A stretch of DNA of 64,000 nt from Patiria pectinifera (taxonomy: Eukaryota; Echinodermata; Asteroidea; Valvatida; Asterinidae). Where the stretch lies: the NCBI GenBank assembly GCA_029964075.1, contig CM057147.1, positions 10,189,513 through 10,253,512 on the forward strand, given 5' to 3'. This document shows, piece after piece, positions 26,701-41,700 of the stretch (position 1 is its first letter; each line of letters begins with the position of its first letter). The position numbers and the translations under genes are program-made. The notes below the pieces were generated by a model. The model was not told the DNA's origin and ran no database searches. It worked only from the letters and a program-made list of their open reading frames with translations.

Positions 26701-29700
26701 GCCAAATCCGTCAAAAATTGACGCTCAAGCATTCAAGGCCCTTAACAGAAATGCACATAAACCAGTTAAAATTTAACAACAATCCATAATTATACAAGAA
26801 AGTAAAAAAAAAGTGTACATGAATTAAATTGTCTAAAACAGGCAGATAAAAACAAACAGACACAGCACATCAATCAAAGCAAACAGCGAGATGACCACTT
26901 TAAAAAGACTAATAAATGACCACGACAAAGAGACTTAGAAAAGACTTGTAACACAAACAGATTGGGAAACACACACTAGATGGACAGATGAACAGACTAA
27001 CAGTGGACAAGACAACTAAGCATGAGCACAACAGAGAGACTTATTAAAACGACAACGACAAAGAGGCTGAAGTACAAACTTCAGTATTGTAAGCCTTTGG
27101 CTGTTGGAGACTGGAAGTCTAAACTGTGAAGTCAGTCCTGTCTATTTTATTCATCCCAGAGTTGAAGAACAAGCAATTTACCATAAATATGAAAAAAAAT
27201 GATTTGAGAGTTGATACCAACTGTTTACATTCATCTGTTGTTTTCCTGAACAGTTTTTGACAAGCATTACATCAATCGTAACTTTGACCGTACTGGTCAA
27301 GTAGTGGTGATAGTTACCCCAGGAGCAGGTGTCTTTGAAGTTGACAGGGAGCTGTACAAGATTACCAAGCAGAGAATGATTGACAATGGTAAGGCTGTAA
27401 GCCTTGCGCACATGAGAGCTCTCTGCTTCGCCAAAAGTCATTCGTGGCCGATGCGTAAGCAGATAACTCCCGTGTGCGGTCAGTTTTACCAACACTGCAT
27501 GCTTCTGTCATATGACGTAAAAAGGCAAAAGGGCTGCGCCCAGTGATTTCTCTGAATCCGAAATGTCCTCAAGGGAGGAGGAAGCACGCATGCGCTATAC
27601 ACGCAAACCGGAAGCAGATAGCTTTCGTTCACCGCACACGGTAAGACTTTAGGCACGAGTGACTTGAATTATCAAACACGTTAGATATTTGGCGCAGCGT
27701 CACGAATGACCAAAATCTTTGGTAAAACTGACCGCACACGGGAGCTATCTGCTTACGCCATCGGCCACGAATGACTTTTGGCGAAGCAGATAGCTCTGGT
27801 GTGCGCCAGGCTTTAGACAGTGCAAACTTGCTGGTAGGATATGCGCATAATCATGGACATTTGACACTTGTAGGCATGTCCTATTTTGCTCCAATTGTTA
27901 TCCTCTCCCACGTCTTCACTGATATCTGAAAAAGTGGTATAACTCAAAATTGGGTTAAGATGCAGACACAGCAAATAAAGTATTAAGCCGACAGGCATGC
28001 AACTTTTCATCAGATCCACTGTTTTCCTCTTTTGTTACTTCACAAAAATGCCGTTACAAATTGAAAAACACCCTACAAAGTTTTGTGTGGTTTGGAATTT
28101 CCTCTTTTTTTCCCTCTAACTTCCCAGCCTAACATGCAGCCTTCATTTGCTGTTGTTTGCCTGTTATTTTATCAAAATGAGAATGAGTTACTGGAAAATT
28201 TATAATCTCTTCCATACATATTACCGTGTCCTTTGCAGTATTAAGAAATATATTACTGCGTTTGAAAGACACTTTAGAGCTACTTTCATGGGAACTTGCT
28301 ATAGTATATATGTTTCTGTTGTGCAATATTATACAAATATTGAGTGGATCAGCGTGGAATGGGGGGAATATTATCGCAAGGTAAAATCTGGACTTTTCCA
28401 TTTCACGAGGTAAAGCTGAGTGAACTGGAAAAGTCCAGATTTTACCGAGCGATAATATTCCTCCCATTTCACAATTTAAAGCCACTCAATATTTGTTTTA
28501 TCAAACTTTTATTTCAATACAAAATTGGTGAAAAATGTATTTCTCTCTTCCAAACCGCCTCTTCACAAAATGTTTTGAACCCAACGCTGTAGCGCTGGCT
28601 CTTTGGAACAATACGCGCTACGCGCAACACTGAACGCGCACACCAGCATGCATTTGCACACAAACACTGCATCATGGAACAAGAACTGTTGAATAGTATT
28701 TCCCATTCCCCATGGGCGGATAGTACTTTTTGAGCCCCAGCGTGAGTGGCAGTAATAACAAATGTCACGTGATGTGAGTTCCACTAATCAAATGACAAGG
28801 ATCTGTATGTTGGTTATATAAACGCTCCTGTTGTGTAGTGTGTGCACATGCTACACAGCACAATATACAGTTTCTTGTGCACGATCTGTACTCATTGCAG
28901 ACATGACCAGTGAGCTACAGCGCCATGTTTAGGACATATTGCATATTTGCACAAGTTTATTTAGGAAATATGCACAACTACAATTCTGATGCCCACAAAC
29001 CTTTATCTTCATTGTGTGAGCGCCAGGCATACCGGGGCAAAGCATTCCAGAGATCCTGCCCAATTCTCTCTTTATTTGTAACTTGTGCATTGTGTCCTTA
29101 TGCTTTAGATAGTCTTTAGGCATGATCTTATTACATGTAGATATGATGTGTATTAGCAGTATAGGAAGTTGCAGAGGGACAACATTCCAATCTGTGTTTA
29201 TTTCTGCAGATCCATCCCTTGATTTTACTCCTAATTTGATGATCTGAACCATATTCCATTTCCTCTCCTTGTGTACCGACTCTACCCATGTATTACTTTA
29301 GATTTAAGTAAGATTTGAGGCCTTGCATGTGGAGATACTACTGAATGAAAGGTTTGCGGAAACACCATGTGCGCATAATTTCTCAAACTAAGAGAATGGT
29401 TACCTCTAGTTCTTTTCAGAACCATTCTCTTAGTTTGAGAAATTTCTCAAACTAAGAGAATGGTTACCTCTAGTTCTTTTCAGAACCATTCTCTTTGTTT
29501 GAGAAATTTCTCAAACTAAGAGAATGGTTACCTCTAGTTCTTTTCAGAACCATTCTTTTACATGTAGTTTGAGAAATTTCTCAAACTAAGAGAGTGGTTA
29601 CCTCTAGTTCTTTTCAGAACCATTCTCTTAGTTTGAGAAATTTCTCAAACTAAGAGAATTGTTCTGAAAAGAACCAGAGGTATTGCCGCTGGTTCTTTTC

Positions 29701-32700
29701 AGGACCATTCTCTTAGTTTGAGAAAATATTCCCACATGGTGTTTTCACAAACCTTTCATTCATAACTTTAGATAGTTTTTGGCTTAATCCCTCCCCTGGT
29801 GATTGATATTTCTCCCCTTCCCTTACCCCGTTTGTCCACCGGTGTGTCTTCCTCATCCTGACAGGTATTGGCAGTGACTTGGTTTGTATGGCTGAGCAGC
29901 CATTGCATGCTGTACCCCTCCTACGGGTGAGATATTTACTTCCCTTTCTTTCCATCATGACATTCAGTTATTACCTCAGTTATTACCTCATTTATTAGAG
30001 CATTGGTGGGTTTATGTTTTAACCTGGGCCCAATTTCAAGGCTCTGCTTACCGTTAGCGAAAAATCCCTGTTTACTGTAGCAGAAAATGCCGTGCTTACT
30101 GTTAAAGGGAATATACAACATTTGTAAACATCAAAAAACAAAACTACCAAATTATTTTGAAATACCTTACTGGACTGTGAGTGAATGGCAGTCTAAAGCA
30201 TCCTGTAAAATCATGGCACCTGTAAGCTGACATTTTCAAGAAAAGTGTCATAATTTCCAACGCTGGCCGAATGACCAGCGTTGGAAAGAAATTTTTTTTT
30301 CAATTACTGTTTCCAAATTACCATATTTAGTTAGTCTGAATTTTGTTTGCAATTGATTACACATCTATGAACGGGTACAAGCCTTAAGTTCTAGACTGGG
30401 TCCCTGACCTTACAATTCCCCGACGTCTATAAATTGCTCCATTTCAATTTAAGGGAACCAGACTAAAAGAACACATGATTGTTTTTCTTGATTTTTCAAG
30501 CATCTACGAACTTAAAACTTTAAACAAATCAGTGTAACAATATTTGCTATAAAATGCTAACCCCCCAAATCCATCCATTTCTGAAAATTACAGAAAAAAC
30601 AAATGTTGTATGTTCTCTTTAAGCGTACATGTATTTCACGGCTTAGCGAGGAATTTTGACTTCTGCGCTTACATGGTTAGCACAATTTTTTTCTGCTGGA
30701 GGGTAAGCAGAAAATGGTGATTGTAAGCACAGAATTCTGTGGTTAGCAGGGCCTGGAAATTGGGCCCTTGCATGCATTTTTTGCTCTATCGCTTTGTAAT
30801 GCCAAAACCCGTCACTGCTCAGTAAACCAGTTACTGCTCAGTAAACCAGTTACAGCTCAGTAAACCAGTTACTGCTCAGTAAACCAGTTACTGCTCAGTA
30901 AACCAGTTACTGCTCAGTAAACCAGTTACTGCTAAGTAAACCAGTTACTGCTCAGTAAACCAGTTGCCTATTTGTACAGTGGTGGGACATCAGCCCCCAT
31001 GTTTGTAACAGCAGCTGGTTATACATTTCTGAATCCACCACATTGCAAAACCTCGTGTGGATTATATTGATTCAGAGCATTGATGGTTTCGATTCGGGCG
31101 ATTCACAAAGCAGTGCGCCACCAAGAGTTTGCCACGGAGTGTTCATTTTTCTCAGTACATTTTGGGAGATGTTCAACAAATTCGCGGCACGGGACAATTG
31201 AAATTTTTAGTTTTTCTGGTCAATAGTTTCATAAGCATGTGATTCGAGTATATGGTTGTCCTTTTCTTTTCTTTTTATCCATATGGTGGTTTTTTTAAGG
31301 AGGCAGAATACTATGCCCTAGTCTATAACAAATTTGCTCAAGTTATCTACTGATACTTTTTTCAAATGGTCCATATTTTGTTGACCATGAATTTGAAAAA
31401 TTTCAGCAGATTTGGTACTCAAGCATTATGTGCAGCAGTCTCATTGAAGGATTTTGGTGGACTTGGTCCAGTACTTCGTAAAAGACACTCGGGAGTTAGG
31501 GTTAAACATTGAACAATCTAGACTACGGGTATCGTACACATACCGGTACATGTATCTTTTCAATCTTTGCAGTATCTATAACATTTGAATTGAAAGCTGT
31601 ATAGCACATTTGCAAAACTGTGTTGGGGTAAAAGTCTAATGTGTAAAGGTTGACACAAAATTTGTTTGACAGTATGCATGGTATGGTAACAGTTTGGGTA
31701 AATGTATTGCTTGAATATTTGGCTGAAGACCTGTAAAGAAAATGTTTTCTGTATGCTCAGCAAAACATTTATTTATTCAATTCAACATTGACACTTCGGC
31801 CTAATTGACATTGTTCAATGTTGTAAAAATGTCATTGCTGGTACCTAAATGGGGTTTTAATTTCTAAATATATCTTTGTATTCACTGGTTACTAGTTCCA
31901 GAGTACCAGCACTCATCCCTCCGTCCGTGACTACAGCATTCCTCATTGGTTGAATTATAGCTTCTACACAGCCCAGGGACAGCGAGAAAAATGTCATATC
32001 TACTCCAGCTTCACCCCTCGGATCAAACTAGCTGAGAAGAAGGTTTGCTTTAATGAAAAAAAACAGCAATTTGTCAATGATTGCCCAATATTTATTTTAA
32101 GTTGCCTGTTCAGTGACTTGTGTCAGGAGTTTTTGGTTGTGTGTTAAAAACTTCTAAAACCTTGCAGCTCAACTCAGGGTTCAAACAATAATATTCGCTA
32201 CAAGTTAAAGGTAGAGTGTATCATTTGTCATTTGTGCATTGACCAACATGTAGCTAAAGTTTCTAAAACATATTCACAAATACCTAAGACATTTGTAAGA
32301 CAGTTTACCCATTCCCATTGGTCAAGAGCCCGTAACGTTGGCAAAGACATGGTTGGCTGGTCTTGAACCCTTTACCAGGGGGATCTTACCATTGTCACAT
32401 GAAATTTGGGCTCCTGTGAAATCCAGTGCCTTTTGCCGTTGTATTGGTTGAATGTTCATAGAATGAGTTGTTTACATCTTACACGCGAGCTTGAAACTCC
32501 ATTATATAACTAGAGGGGTGTTTTAAAAAACATGAAGTAAAATTGTTAAACAAAATTGTTGGAAATTAATAATTTTTGACTTGTTTTGACTCTTGGACAA
32601 AAAGTTTGGATTTTTTTTACCGAAAAGGTATTGGTCGGTATTAAACACTATGATTAAGACGGGTTGGAGTCTGGATGCTGATAATTACTGGCTCTGATAA

Positions 32701-35700
32701 TTATTAGCATCCAGACTCCAACCAGTCTTAAACATAGTGTTTAACACCTCCAAAGCACACATTTATTCCCTTAACCCTAACGGAACTCAACCCATCAAAC
32801 CCCAACAGCATGTTTTGTTGGAATCTGTCAGGATGGGTACAGTACCCCTAAACTGACAGTCTTTTACATTGGGTTGGCACACCTCCAGAAACAAAGTCAG
32901 AAATATGTGTGTGCAGTTTCCCATATGGTTTTTGGAATTTGCCAGGATGGGTATGGTTCCTAGTAAACCATGCTAGAGAGTTGGGGTTAATTAAACTCGC
33001 AACACTTTACCAGCAAGTTTGATGTGGGGACCTGATGGGATTGAGAAAGTTCATCTGCAACTACATGTTTTTGTACCACCTTATTCTTCAACATTCATAA
33101 CCTTGAGGGAAATGTTCATGAACATGATGAACAAGAAAAGATGTAATGAAAGGTTTCTGAATTATGCAGAGAAATTGTCGTTTCCCAACAGGCTGGCAAC
33201 CTGGAAATTCTGGATGTCCAAAATATTTTTCGTTGTCCAGGGAAGTCGGACAACTTACTTTACAAACCCTGAACTTAAAACTGTTCAAAGTGGTTTATTT
33301 AATTTTATTAAGGGAATAAGTGTGTACTTGGGAGGTGTTAAACACTATGATTAAGACTGGTTGGAGTCTGGAATGCTGATAATTACCCAAGGCCAAGTCA
33401 AAACAAGCCAAAAAGTAAACATTTCCAACGATTTTGTTCAACAATTTTACTTTCTGTTTTTCAAAACACCCCTCTAGCTATATAATAGAGTGTCCAGCTC
33501 GCGAGTAAGACGTAAACAACTCCTTTTATGAAGATTTGCGTGCACGTCGCGCGTACTGTGCGATGATGCACAGATGCAGTTGTGGTGAGTGCCTTGTGAA
33601 TGTAGGACTATGAAATACTGACTCACTGGTAGTATTACGCATGCCTATGTGAGGATTGTGAATGTTCAAAACCAATAAAACGGTAAAAGGCACTGGATTT
33701 CATAGGAATCCAACTTTCATGTGACACTGGGAAAAGTGTTTAAGACCAGCCAGCCATGTTTTTATCATTCGTTTAAGACCGGCCACGCGACGGGCTCTCT
33801 ACCAATGGGAATGGGTAAACTGTCTTAGGTATTTATGAATGGCTGTTAGTTGCCTTCATTTTTTACCTGAAATCAGAGACCAGCCAACACATCAAGGCAG
33901 CTTCTCGCATTGATTCATTCTAATGGAGGGTTACATTGTAAGTTCAGGTTCATGTCGGCCCTGATTGGCATGAGTGCTGATTCACATAATCTTTGCATGC
34001 ACACAGATATCAGACATTTGTTAGGAGTGGGATGATAGTCAGACTAAAGGAACACCAGCCTGTGCACTCAATTAGAACAGGTGACATTACCAGTCTCGTA
34101 GCCAGTCTCGGGGCCTTGTAGCTGAGCGGTTAGAGCGTGGAGCTACGGAGTGGAAGGTTGGCGGTCCGAATCCCATTCGAACCAAAAACTGGAAAACTCT
34201 CTCTGACGGCCCAACAGTAAAATGGGTACCTGATTCGTTCAGTGAAGGTAAGACGGCGAGAGGAGAGGACTGGGCACCGCCACTCATATGCCACGCCCAA
34301 GACACAGTGGTCCTCTAACATCCCACTGCCCCTATGGCCAGTAATGGCTATGAGCTCCGTGCGCCGACGAAAGAGGGCCCCCTTTTACCTAGCAACGACG
34401 TCCCATGGGCGGGACATTTCGCTGGTTGACGCGCACCGTTCCTTGTGTGTGACGCACGTACACCAGGGGATTTGTACTATGCACACGCAGTGGCCGCGCT
34501 TCGCGGCAATGAATTGCAGTCAGGCAAGATGGCGTCGGTCGGTCACCCCCAACTGTGCTTGCTTTGCCGGTGAGGGGGTACTTTTGAACGGAGCGGATGG
34601 GACCTTTACCTTTACCTTTTATTACCAGTTGGAGAAACATTCAACAATTCTAAGTTTGACAAGTTCCCTTTTTCTCTCAGGAATCAGCTGACAGCACTCC
34701 CTCATCCATACCTCATCTTCCCCCTCTACCGGAAGATAAGAACATGAGTCACTTCAAGCAGTCTCATCAGGATGAGGATTACATGTTTGAGGAGTACGAT
34801 GCTGAAGTCTTCAAAGTTCCTAGCTATGCTTCACCAAAACCAAGGTCAGAATAATGGAAAACAACAACTTTGCAGACTAATATAAAACTACCATGCTATA
34901 CTTATTCCTGTCCCCAAAATGACTCATAAAGTTAATAATTACCATCATTTTTTTTTTGGGGGTGGGGGGGGGGCTATGAAGATGGAGAAGTCTTTTGGTA
35001 GTCTTGGAGCTGATGTAGGAGCTGGGAGTAATAATGCACATCATGCTGGATATTTAGCTGCATGTGTTTAAAGGCACAGTCCATCATTTGCAGCTATCCA
35101 AAAAGTAACTGACGAAATTGTTGTTCAAAAGCAAACTTGGTTTGAAGATAGTAATGGGACTAAACTCCCTGTGAAATTATTCTTTCTGGCAAGCTGTCAT
35201 TTTGAAGAAAACAATGAAAGAAGGCCATTTCCAACGATGCGTCTAAAGACGCATTTTTGGAAATTTTCATGAATAGTTAATTTTCTAATTCTGCAAAGCA
35301 TGCTCAAGCGTTGACACAACGCACACACGTGCGTGGTTGCTATAATTCGTAGGTTCAGTGCATGAGATCGCGTAGCTGCACTCGGCTGAATGAGAACTTA
35401 TCCCAGATGCTGAATTCGGGCGCAATTCAAAACATGAATCGGCAACTTTTGATTTGAAATCGAGATCCTACAGTATTGTTTTCTCGGAAAAAAAACAGTA
35501 TTCATTGAGCTAAAACTTTATCGGGTTAGCTGTTCAGCACCCTTCTTTAGATTTTGAGCACGTTTGTTGCTTGAAACGAACAAAATGCACAAATTACAAA
35601 TGATGTACTCCACCTAAGAAGTCCATTGGATTCGTGAATATGCACATAATGTACTTGAATCTTGTTTCATGTTAATTGGATACAGGTATTTGAAATCAGT

Positions 35701-38700
35701 TTGCAGTATTGCTTGAATATTACAACTCTTGCATACTTACATTTTCATTGATATCCAACCCCGTATCCCACAGAACCCCATTTTCCATAAGGCCATCAAA
35801 GTCAACCCACAATGCTGCCCAGAAGCCAAGATCCAAGGTATGTGATTGGTTAAAATAGTTCCTAGATTGGTTAAAATATTCAATTCAATTCAATTCAAAG
35901 GAAACATTTATTTCCATACTTTCCACAATAAGTCAAACTACGTTTTTAAATTAAAGAAAAGGTAATTAGATACAGTAAATAAATAATAATACAACAATGT
36001 AGTATAAAGACTAGATATGTTAAATTAGGGTGAAGAGTATGGGGCTGTTCATATAAACCGGAGCTTGTAGAGAACAGCCTTACACATAAGCGGACAATAC
36101 AGGACAGTTTACACAGGCAATAGGAACAAACACGGAAACAGTCAAAGGGAAACTAAAGACAAGACAAAACAAAACAAATCACGTGACCGGACACTGAAAA
36201 CCGAGACAAATTGAATAGTTGCGATGAGGATAAGATAAAAGAGAGGATGAATTGTATGTAAAGAAGAGATGTAGCTATGGAGAGTGACTGAGGAGGGAAA
36301 GCTATGTTACATAGTTCCTACCGTAGTTGCTGCCTAAACGTAAATGTCTATGAGGATGTTAACAGCCAAATGTAGATTTAAATTTTTGCATTCTTAATCA
36401 AGAAGAAGATGGAATACTGATTGCACAAAACTTTGAGTGTAAATAATATTGCCAACAAACACAGTCAAAAAAGATCAAGAAAAATGTATACCTCAGGCAA
36501 AATAAGAGATTTTCTTTTTAGTTGTTGGTACGCTCTATAATTTGCCAATGGTATGGAGGATTGTTTATCCTGAAAGACTATTGTGAAATCTCAGATACCT
36601 AATTGGCTTATTTTAACCCTTGCCTCCCCCAACCCATCAAACCGCAACGGCATGTTTTGTTGGAATCTGTCAGGATGGGTACGGTACCCCTAAACTGACA
36701 GTCTATTACATTGGGTTTGGCTCACCTCCAGAATCAAAGTCAGAAATATGTGTGTGCTGTATCCCATATGGTGTTGATATTGGCCAGGATGGGTATGGTA
36801 CCTAGTAAATTATGCTAGGGAGTTAACGTTAATCTAAGAGGATTACAGACTCTTTGCAGGAGCAGAAGACGGCACATTCCTTTGTTCTTGATTTTTAACT
36901 TTTGTAAGAAACGTATGAATTCATTTTTTTAGGAGGAATCCCCATGTCAACCCAGCAAGAAGTTGAAAGAGTCAAAGGTCACTGGCATTGTGACCTTCAA
37001 CACTGAACCCACCGATTCACACGCCCATCCCTTGGTATCCCAGTCAACATCATCAACCGCTATTCCCATTCCAGAGCGGCCAAATCTCATTGCTCCCTCT
37101 GTTTCTGTAACGGCAGCTGCCAGATTGCTTCAAGAAAGTGAGTTAGTCATAGAAGTTTTTCAAAAAAATTCAAAAATATAGTTATTTATTGCATTGAATC
37201 ATTTTTGTTTTGTCAGTTTATACCAGGCCAATAAAAAATGTAATCACAAAATAATGGGTTGGTATTGGCATTAAGGGATGCTTGTCAGCTTTCCATTAAT
37301 ATATTACGTTTATCATGTTGGTATGGGACACTAGTTTTGGAATGTTGCAAACAAAGTCACTGACAAGATGTATTTCTTCAAGAACCAACCATGTATGCAA
37401 TTAGTGCACCTACAAGATGTGTACCTCCTGCACCCAATTTCACGAAGCGCAGCGAGGCGTTGCAACCCGAGTTGCAATGTGTAACACGTCGCAACTTGTG
37501 ACTTGTCGTACAAACTATTTCATGAAACTTCTGATGTGTTGAACGCGTCTTAAATTCCTTGACAACGGCTTAGAAAACGTCACAAGTTACAATGTGAGGT
37601 TTTTTATGAAAGAAGTTCATCAGGCTGGTGAGGTTTTTCATCACAACATAAGAAGCATCCTTTTCTGAGCAAGTTTTATGCCATAAGCATGATTTTCCAT
37701 ATTGTGATTTGGTATTTTTAGTGTATTTTAAGAAGTTTTATGGAAAACGCATTTGAATATATTTTTATAGAATTTGCACTATATAAATTAATAAATTTTT
37801 ATTATTATTATTATTACATAAACAAGATTGTAACACCGAGACAATGTGTGTAAAGTTGTAAATAGAAAATTCATTGAATAACTATGAATTAGCCTGGAAT
37901 ATTGCAGTTGAAATTTCAAAGTAGCTCTACTGTCCACTGAGAGAGAGTTTTCCTTTAAAATTGCATCATATGTCAGCCATTTTGTTTTACATTTTAAAAA
38001 CTTTTTGAGAGGAGAATATCAGACGACTATTTACTGTGCGCTGAATAAATACATAAAACAGTCACCGAATTGTGCTATAAATACACCTACGATGCATCGC
38101 ACTTACAACGTGTTTTGTGAAATGCATCTAAGCATCTATCCTTTCAGCACAGTCAACAGCGATTTTTTTATTTGAAAATCGATAGTATCTCAAAACTGGA
38201 TCGGCCTAAAACCTGGCAAAAGATATTCTTAGCTTTTGTTTTCAAATCAGTAGTACACAATCATCTAGGACTGCAAAAGTGCAAATTGTTATAACGGTCA
38301 TCAATTGACAATTAACCCAACATTTCTATAATCACCTGTTCATTGAAGTGGTGATATAAACTTACTCATTTATGTGTTTTTAGCCGCTATCAGCCGTAGT
38401 GTTGGGGATGCACATATTACCGAGCACCGATCCAGTAACACGCCAGTGAACTTCCCGGATGTGATTGTTGGTAGCGCTAACGCCATCCATAATCATACGT
38501 CTGGCAGTCCAAATCATCAGTTTGTGTATCGGACCCTGATCAATCCATTTGCTCCATCCACCTTGGCCATTCGACTGACATCAAATAGGAGGAGATGGAC
38601 TCATACCTTTCCACCAGGTACCGTATATTTGTTGAAAGAACAGTAATTGAATATTTAATAAGTATCTTACAATAACAAGATCATTGGAATAAAAGTTTTC

Positions 38701-41700
38701 AATTGAAAGTGACACATGTAAAAAGATGATGACACCTTGTGACTACTCACAAGAGCTCCAGAGAAAAATGACATAGGAAAAGCTGTAAAAGCATGATCAT
38801 ATTGTACCAATAGGTCTACAAGTTAAATGTAGTGACTTATTTTGCAGAAATGAATCTGATTTCAGTAACGCCTTTGTGAGATGCTATACTGGACTTCAAG
38901 CCTTTGTTGCATAAACACTGTGCCCACAGGCGTCGCTAGACCATTTTGAATTCAGGGGTGCCATCCAGAAATTTTCCGACAGACCGTCACGCATAATGAG
39001 TGTAATTGAAAATTTCCGCCCAAAATCAGCCCTCTAACTCCATTTCTAATTTCATCCACAAATACATGTATATGAATGGTTAATCATGTTGATTACTTTG
39101 AATGCATTACATTTTTCTGTGGGATAAGTTCACCTTCAAAAGTAAATTGTCAAAATTTGGTGTTAGCACATTGAAAAGTTTTGGACATTTGTTTTTCGCA
39201 AAACTGTGTGTACATGCTCAGTACGTGTGCACATACCTTGTTTCAGGCCTGTTCCTTGATCCCAGACTGGGGGTGGGGGTTCTTTAAATCCTATAGTGGA
39301 CATTTTTATATGAGAGCGCGGAGTGTGAAGCCCTGATGGCGTGGGGGTCCATGGTCCACTTAGGACCCGGGAAATTTTTGGATTCTAGATGCTCTGTGGT
39401 GCAATCTGAGGCATTTCCTGGCCACTTTCCCCTGACTTTTTGAATGAAATGTGCGCGTGCTTAGGGAGATGGGGGTGGGTCATCAAAGGTGGTATAGTCA
39501 CAAACATTGCATCAAAACTGTAGCTTGACTCTCTTTCGAGATTTTTCCTCTTTAGCTTGATCCATGATTTTGAGTCTTTACTAGGAATAAGCTCAATTCA
39601 TAACTGCCTGCGAGCGAGCACGTGCTTGTGTTTTGCACAGCAAAACTTACTAAGGGGTGGGGGGTGACATCCCCCCTTCCTCCCCTCTCCCCTCTCTCCC
39701 CCCTCCCCCCCCCCCCACCCTGTAGCGACGCCAGTGGGCATGCACTTGGCTGCCTGTTCCATGCGCTAGTCTGTTTGATGGAAGTATGCTGGTTATTATA
39801 GGCGAGCTGAGGTTTTTCAATTGAAATGGTTTAAATTTGTTTTAAACGTTAACAGACGAACTTCGAATGATGCTGTGTTAGCAGAAGTAGGTCGATTCCC
39901 CTTATATATTGAGCACAGTGTTAATACTCTTAGATATTGGTTTCACTTGTCTGAAAAACCTGAGAGTTCTATTCTATACAATGCGTTTTGTGAAGACTCA
40001 GCGTTAGGAATTCGCCGTAAAACCTCGCTCTCTTTAAGGTTACGTAAGTGTTTTGACACAGTTCATTGGAATGTTCCAATAACAAGTACTTGTGGTAGTA
40101 ATAAAAAGTCTGTATTGAGTACTCTTACTAATCTTATGCAAGACAGCTATATTAAACAGTGGAACGACAGACTGCATTGTGACCTTAGAAAACATAGTAA
40201 CCAGAAAAACAAACTTCGTACTTACCGTATGTTTAAACAATTATACGAGTTTGAGCCATATTTATGCTACTTATTGGATTCTGGTTATAGATCTTGTTTT
40301 TCTCAATTTAGATGTTCATCTCACAAGTTAATGATTGAAGTTGGTAGATACACTGGTTTAGCTCTACATGAAAGGTTATGTCCACATTGTCTACTTGATG
40401 TTGAAACAGAAATGCATTTTCTTTTAGAATGTCCATTATATAATGATCTTCGAACTAACTTTCTTACTGACATCTGTAAAATGGAGCCTGGCTTTAATGG
40501 TTTAACAAAAAATGATAAATTCATTTTTCTGATGTCGTCGGCAGATAAACAAACTATTATATGTGTGGCTAAGTTTATTTTCCAATGTACAAAACTTAAA
40601 GAGAGGCAAAGCATGACGTAACTTTAAAGCATATTCTTTGTTAACCCACCTGCCAAATAATTCAATGTTTAATTTCACTGCTGTAACCCTTCCCCAGGGT
40701 CATGGGGTTTGTTCCTATTTGTGGAATAAAACATAACATAACATAACATTAATATTGTTGTTATTATAATTAACAATGGCTTAACCCTAACCCTAGAAAC
40801 CCTGGCTAGAAACCTTGCCAAACGCAGCAACATGCGACATTTGTCTAAGTGACAAGCCTGCCCAGTGTAGCAAGATCCATCAGGTCAAAAGTCTCAATGC
40901 CAAACTGCCTCGGAGTCAGTGGTCCCCCAAGGCAGCAGGATACAACTGTGGTATTGTTCTAAGGGACTAGCTCTCAGTGTCTCAGAAGTGGCCGGTTTAT
41001 GCACTAGTGTTGGTAGCATTTTCCATCAAAGAGCACCAGACTTTTCCACCTGATGCAATGTGCTGCGTCTGGCAGGGTTATGGTTAACACAGAGAGCCTT
41101 GGCTTGGATGTTTATTTGATATTCCTCTTGACAGTATTTAAGACAGTGAATGTTTTTCATCTCTTTAGGTCCATCAGGAGAGACTATGCAGCCCCATCAC
41201 CGTCGATGGACTACCAGCGAAGGCGACACAGACATGCATCCCTCCTGCACCCCAGCGGCTCTCTCAGAATCCATCTCAGCACCTGCCAATCACCCAGCCT
41301 CTCCTAGACAGCTCAGTCCAATTTCTAGACTCTTACCTTCTCCCTCTAGGCATGGTCCTGCCCCTCCAAGACTGGCCCCTCCAGCCATCAGTGGCATTCC
41401 TACATCCGGCAGTGCATCTAGTCTGGGTAGTGAGGGATCTGGGTCTGGTAACCCAGCTCAGCACATCATAGCATCCAGACCGACTATAACTCACCGACAG
41501 AGTGGCAACTTACCCGACACTGGTAAACAAGAATTTATATATTTCTTTTTTACTTTTCTGCTTCCATGTGGCAAAATCTGTTTTGTGAGTATGTGTGGTT
41601 TTGAAAAGAACTGGAGGGTACTCAACGTTTTGGACAGTATGCTCTGCCCGTTGTCAGGAGACTGTCCGAAACGTTGAGTACCCTCCGGTTCTTTTGGTGC

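Noticed and set aside
28760-28772. TFEB/CLEAR box gtcacgtgat as a lysosomal control element of DEPDC5.
   Set aside because: It lies in a dispersed element (also at 51556), deep inside the gene, so it is more simply repeat sequence.
30810-30967. CRISPR-like array of 19-bp repeats.
   Set aside because: Units abut with no unique spacers, in a eukaryotic intron: a minisatellite.
31490-31510. Telomere-type ttaggg sequence.
   Set aside because: Only one or two units, always at the end of the ttaaccctaac repeat family; not a telomeric array.
34111-34190. Functional tRNA gene.
   Set aside because: Box A and B are present, but there is no acceptor stem closing at the right length. It heads a 500-bp SINE with a target duplication.
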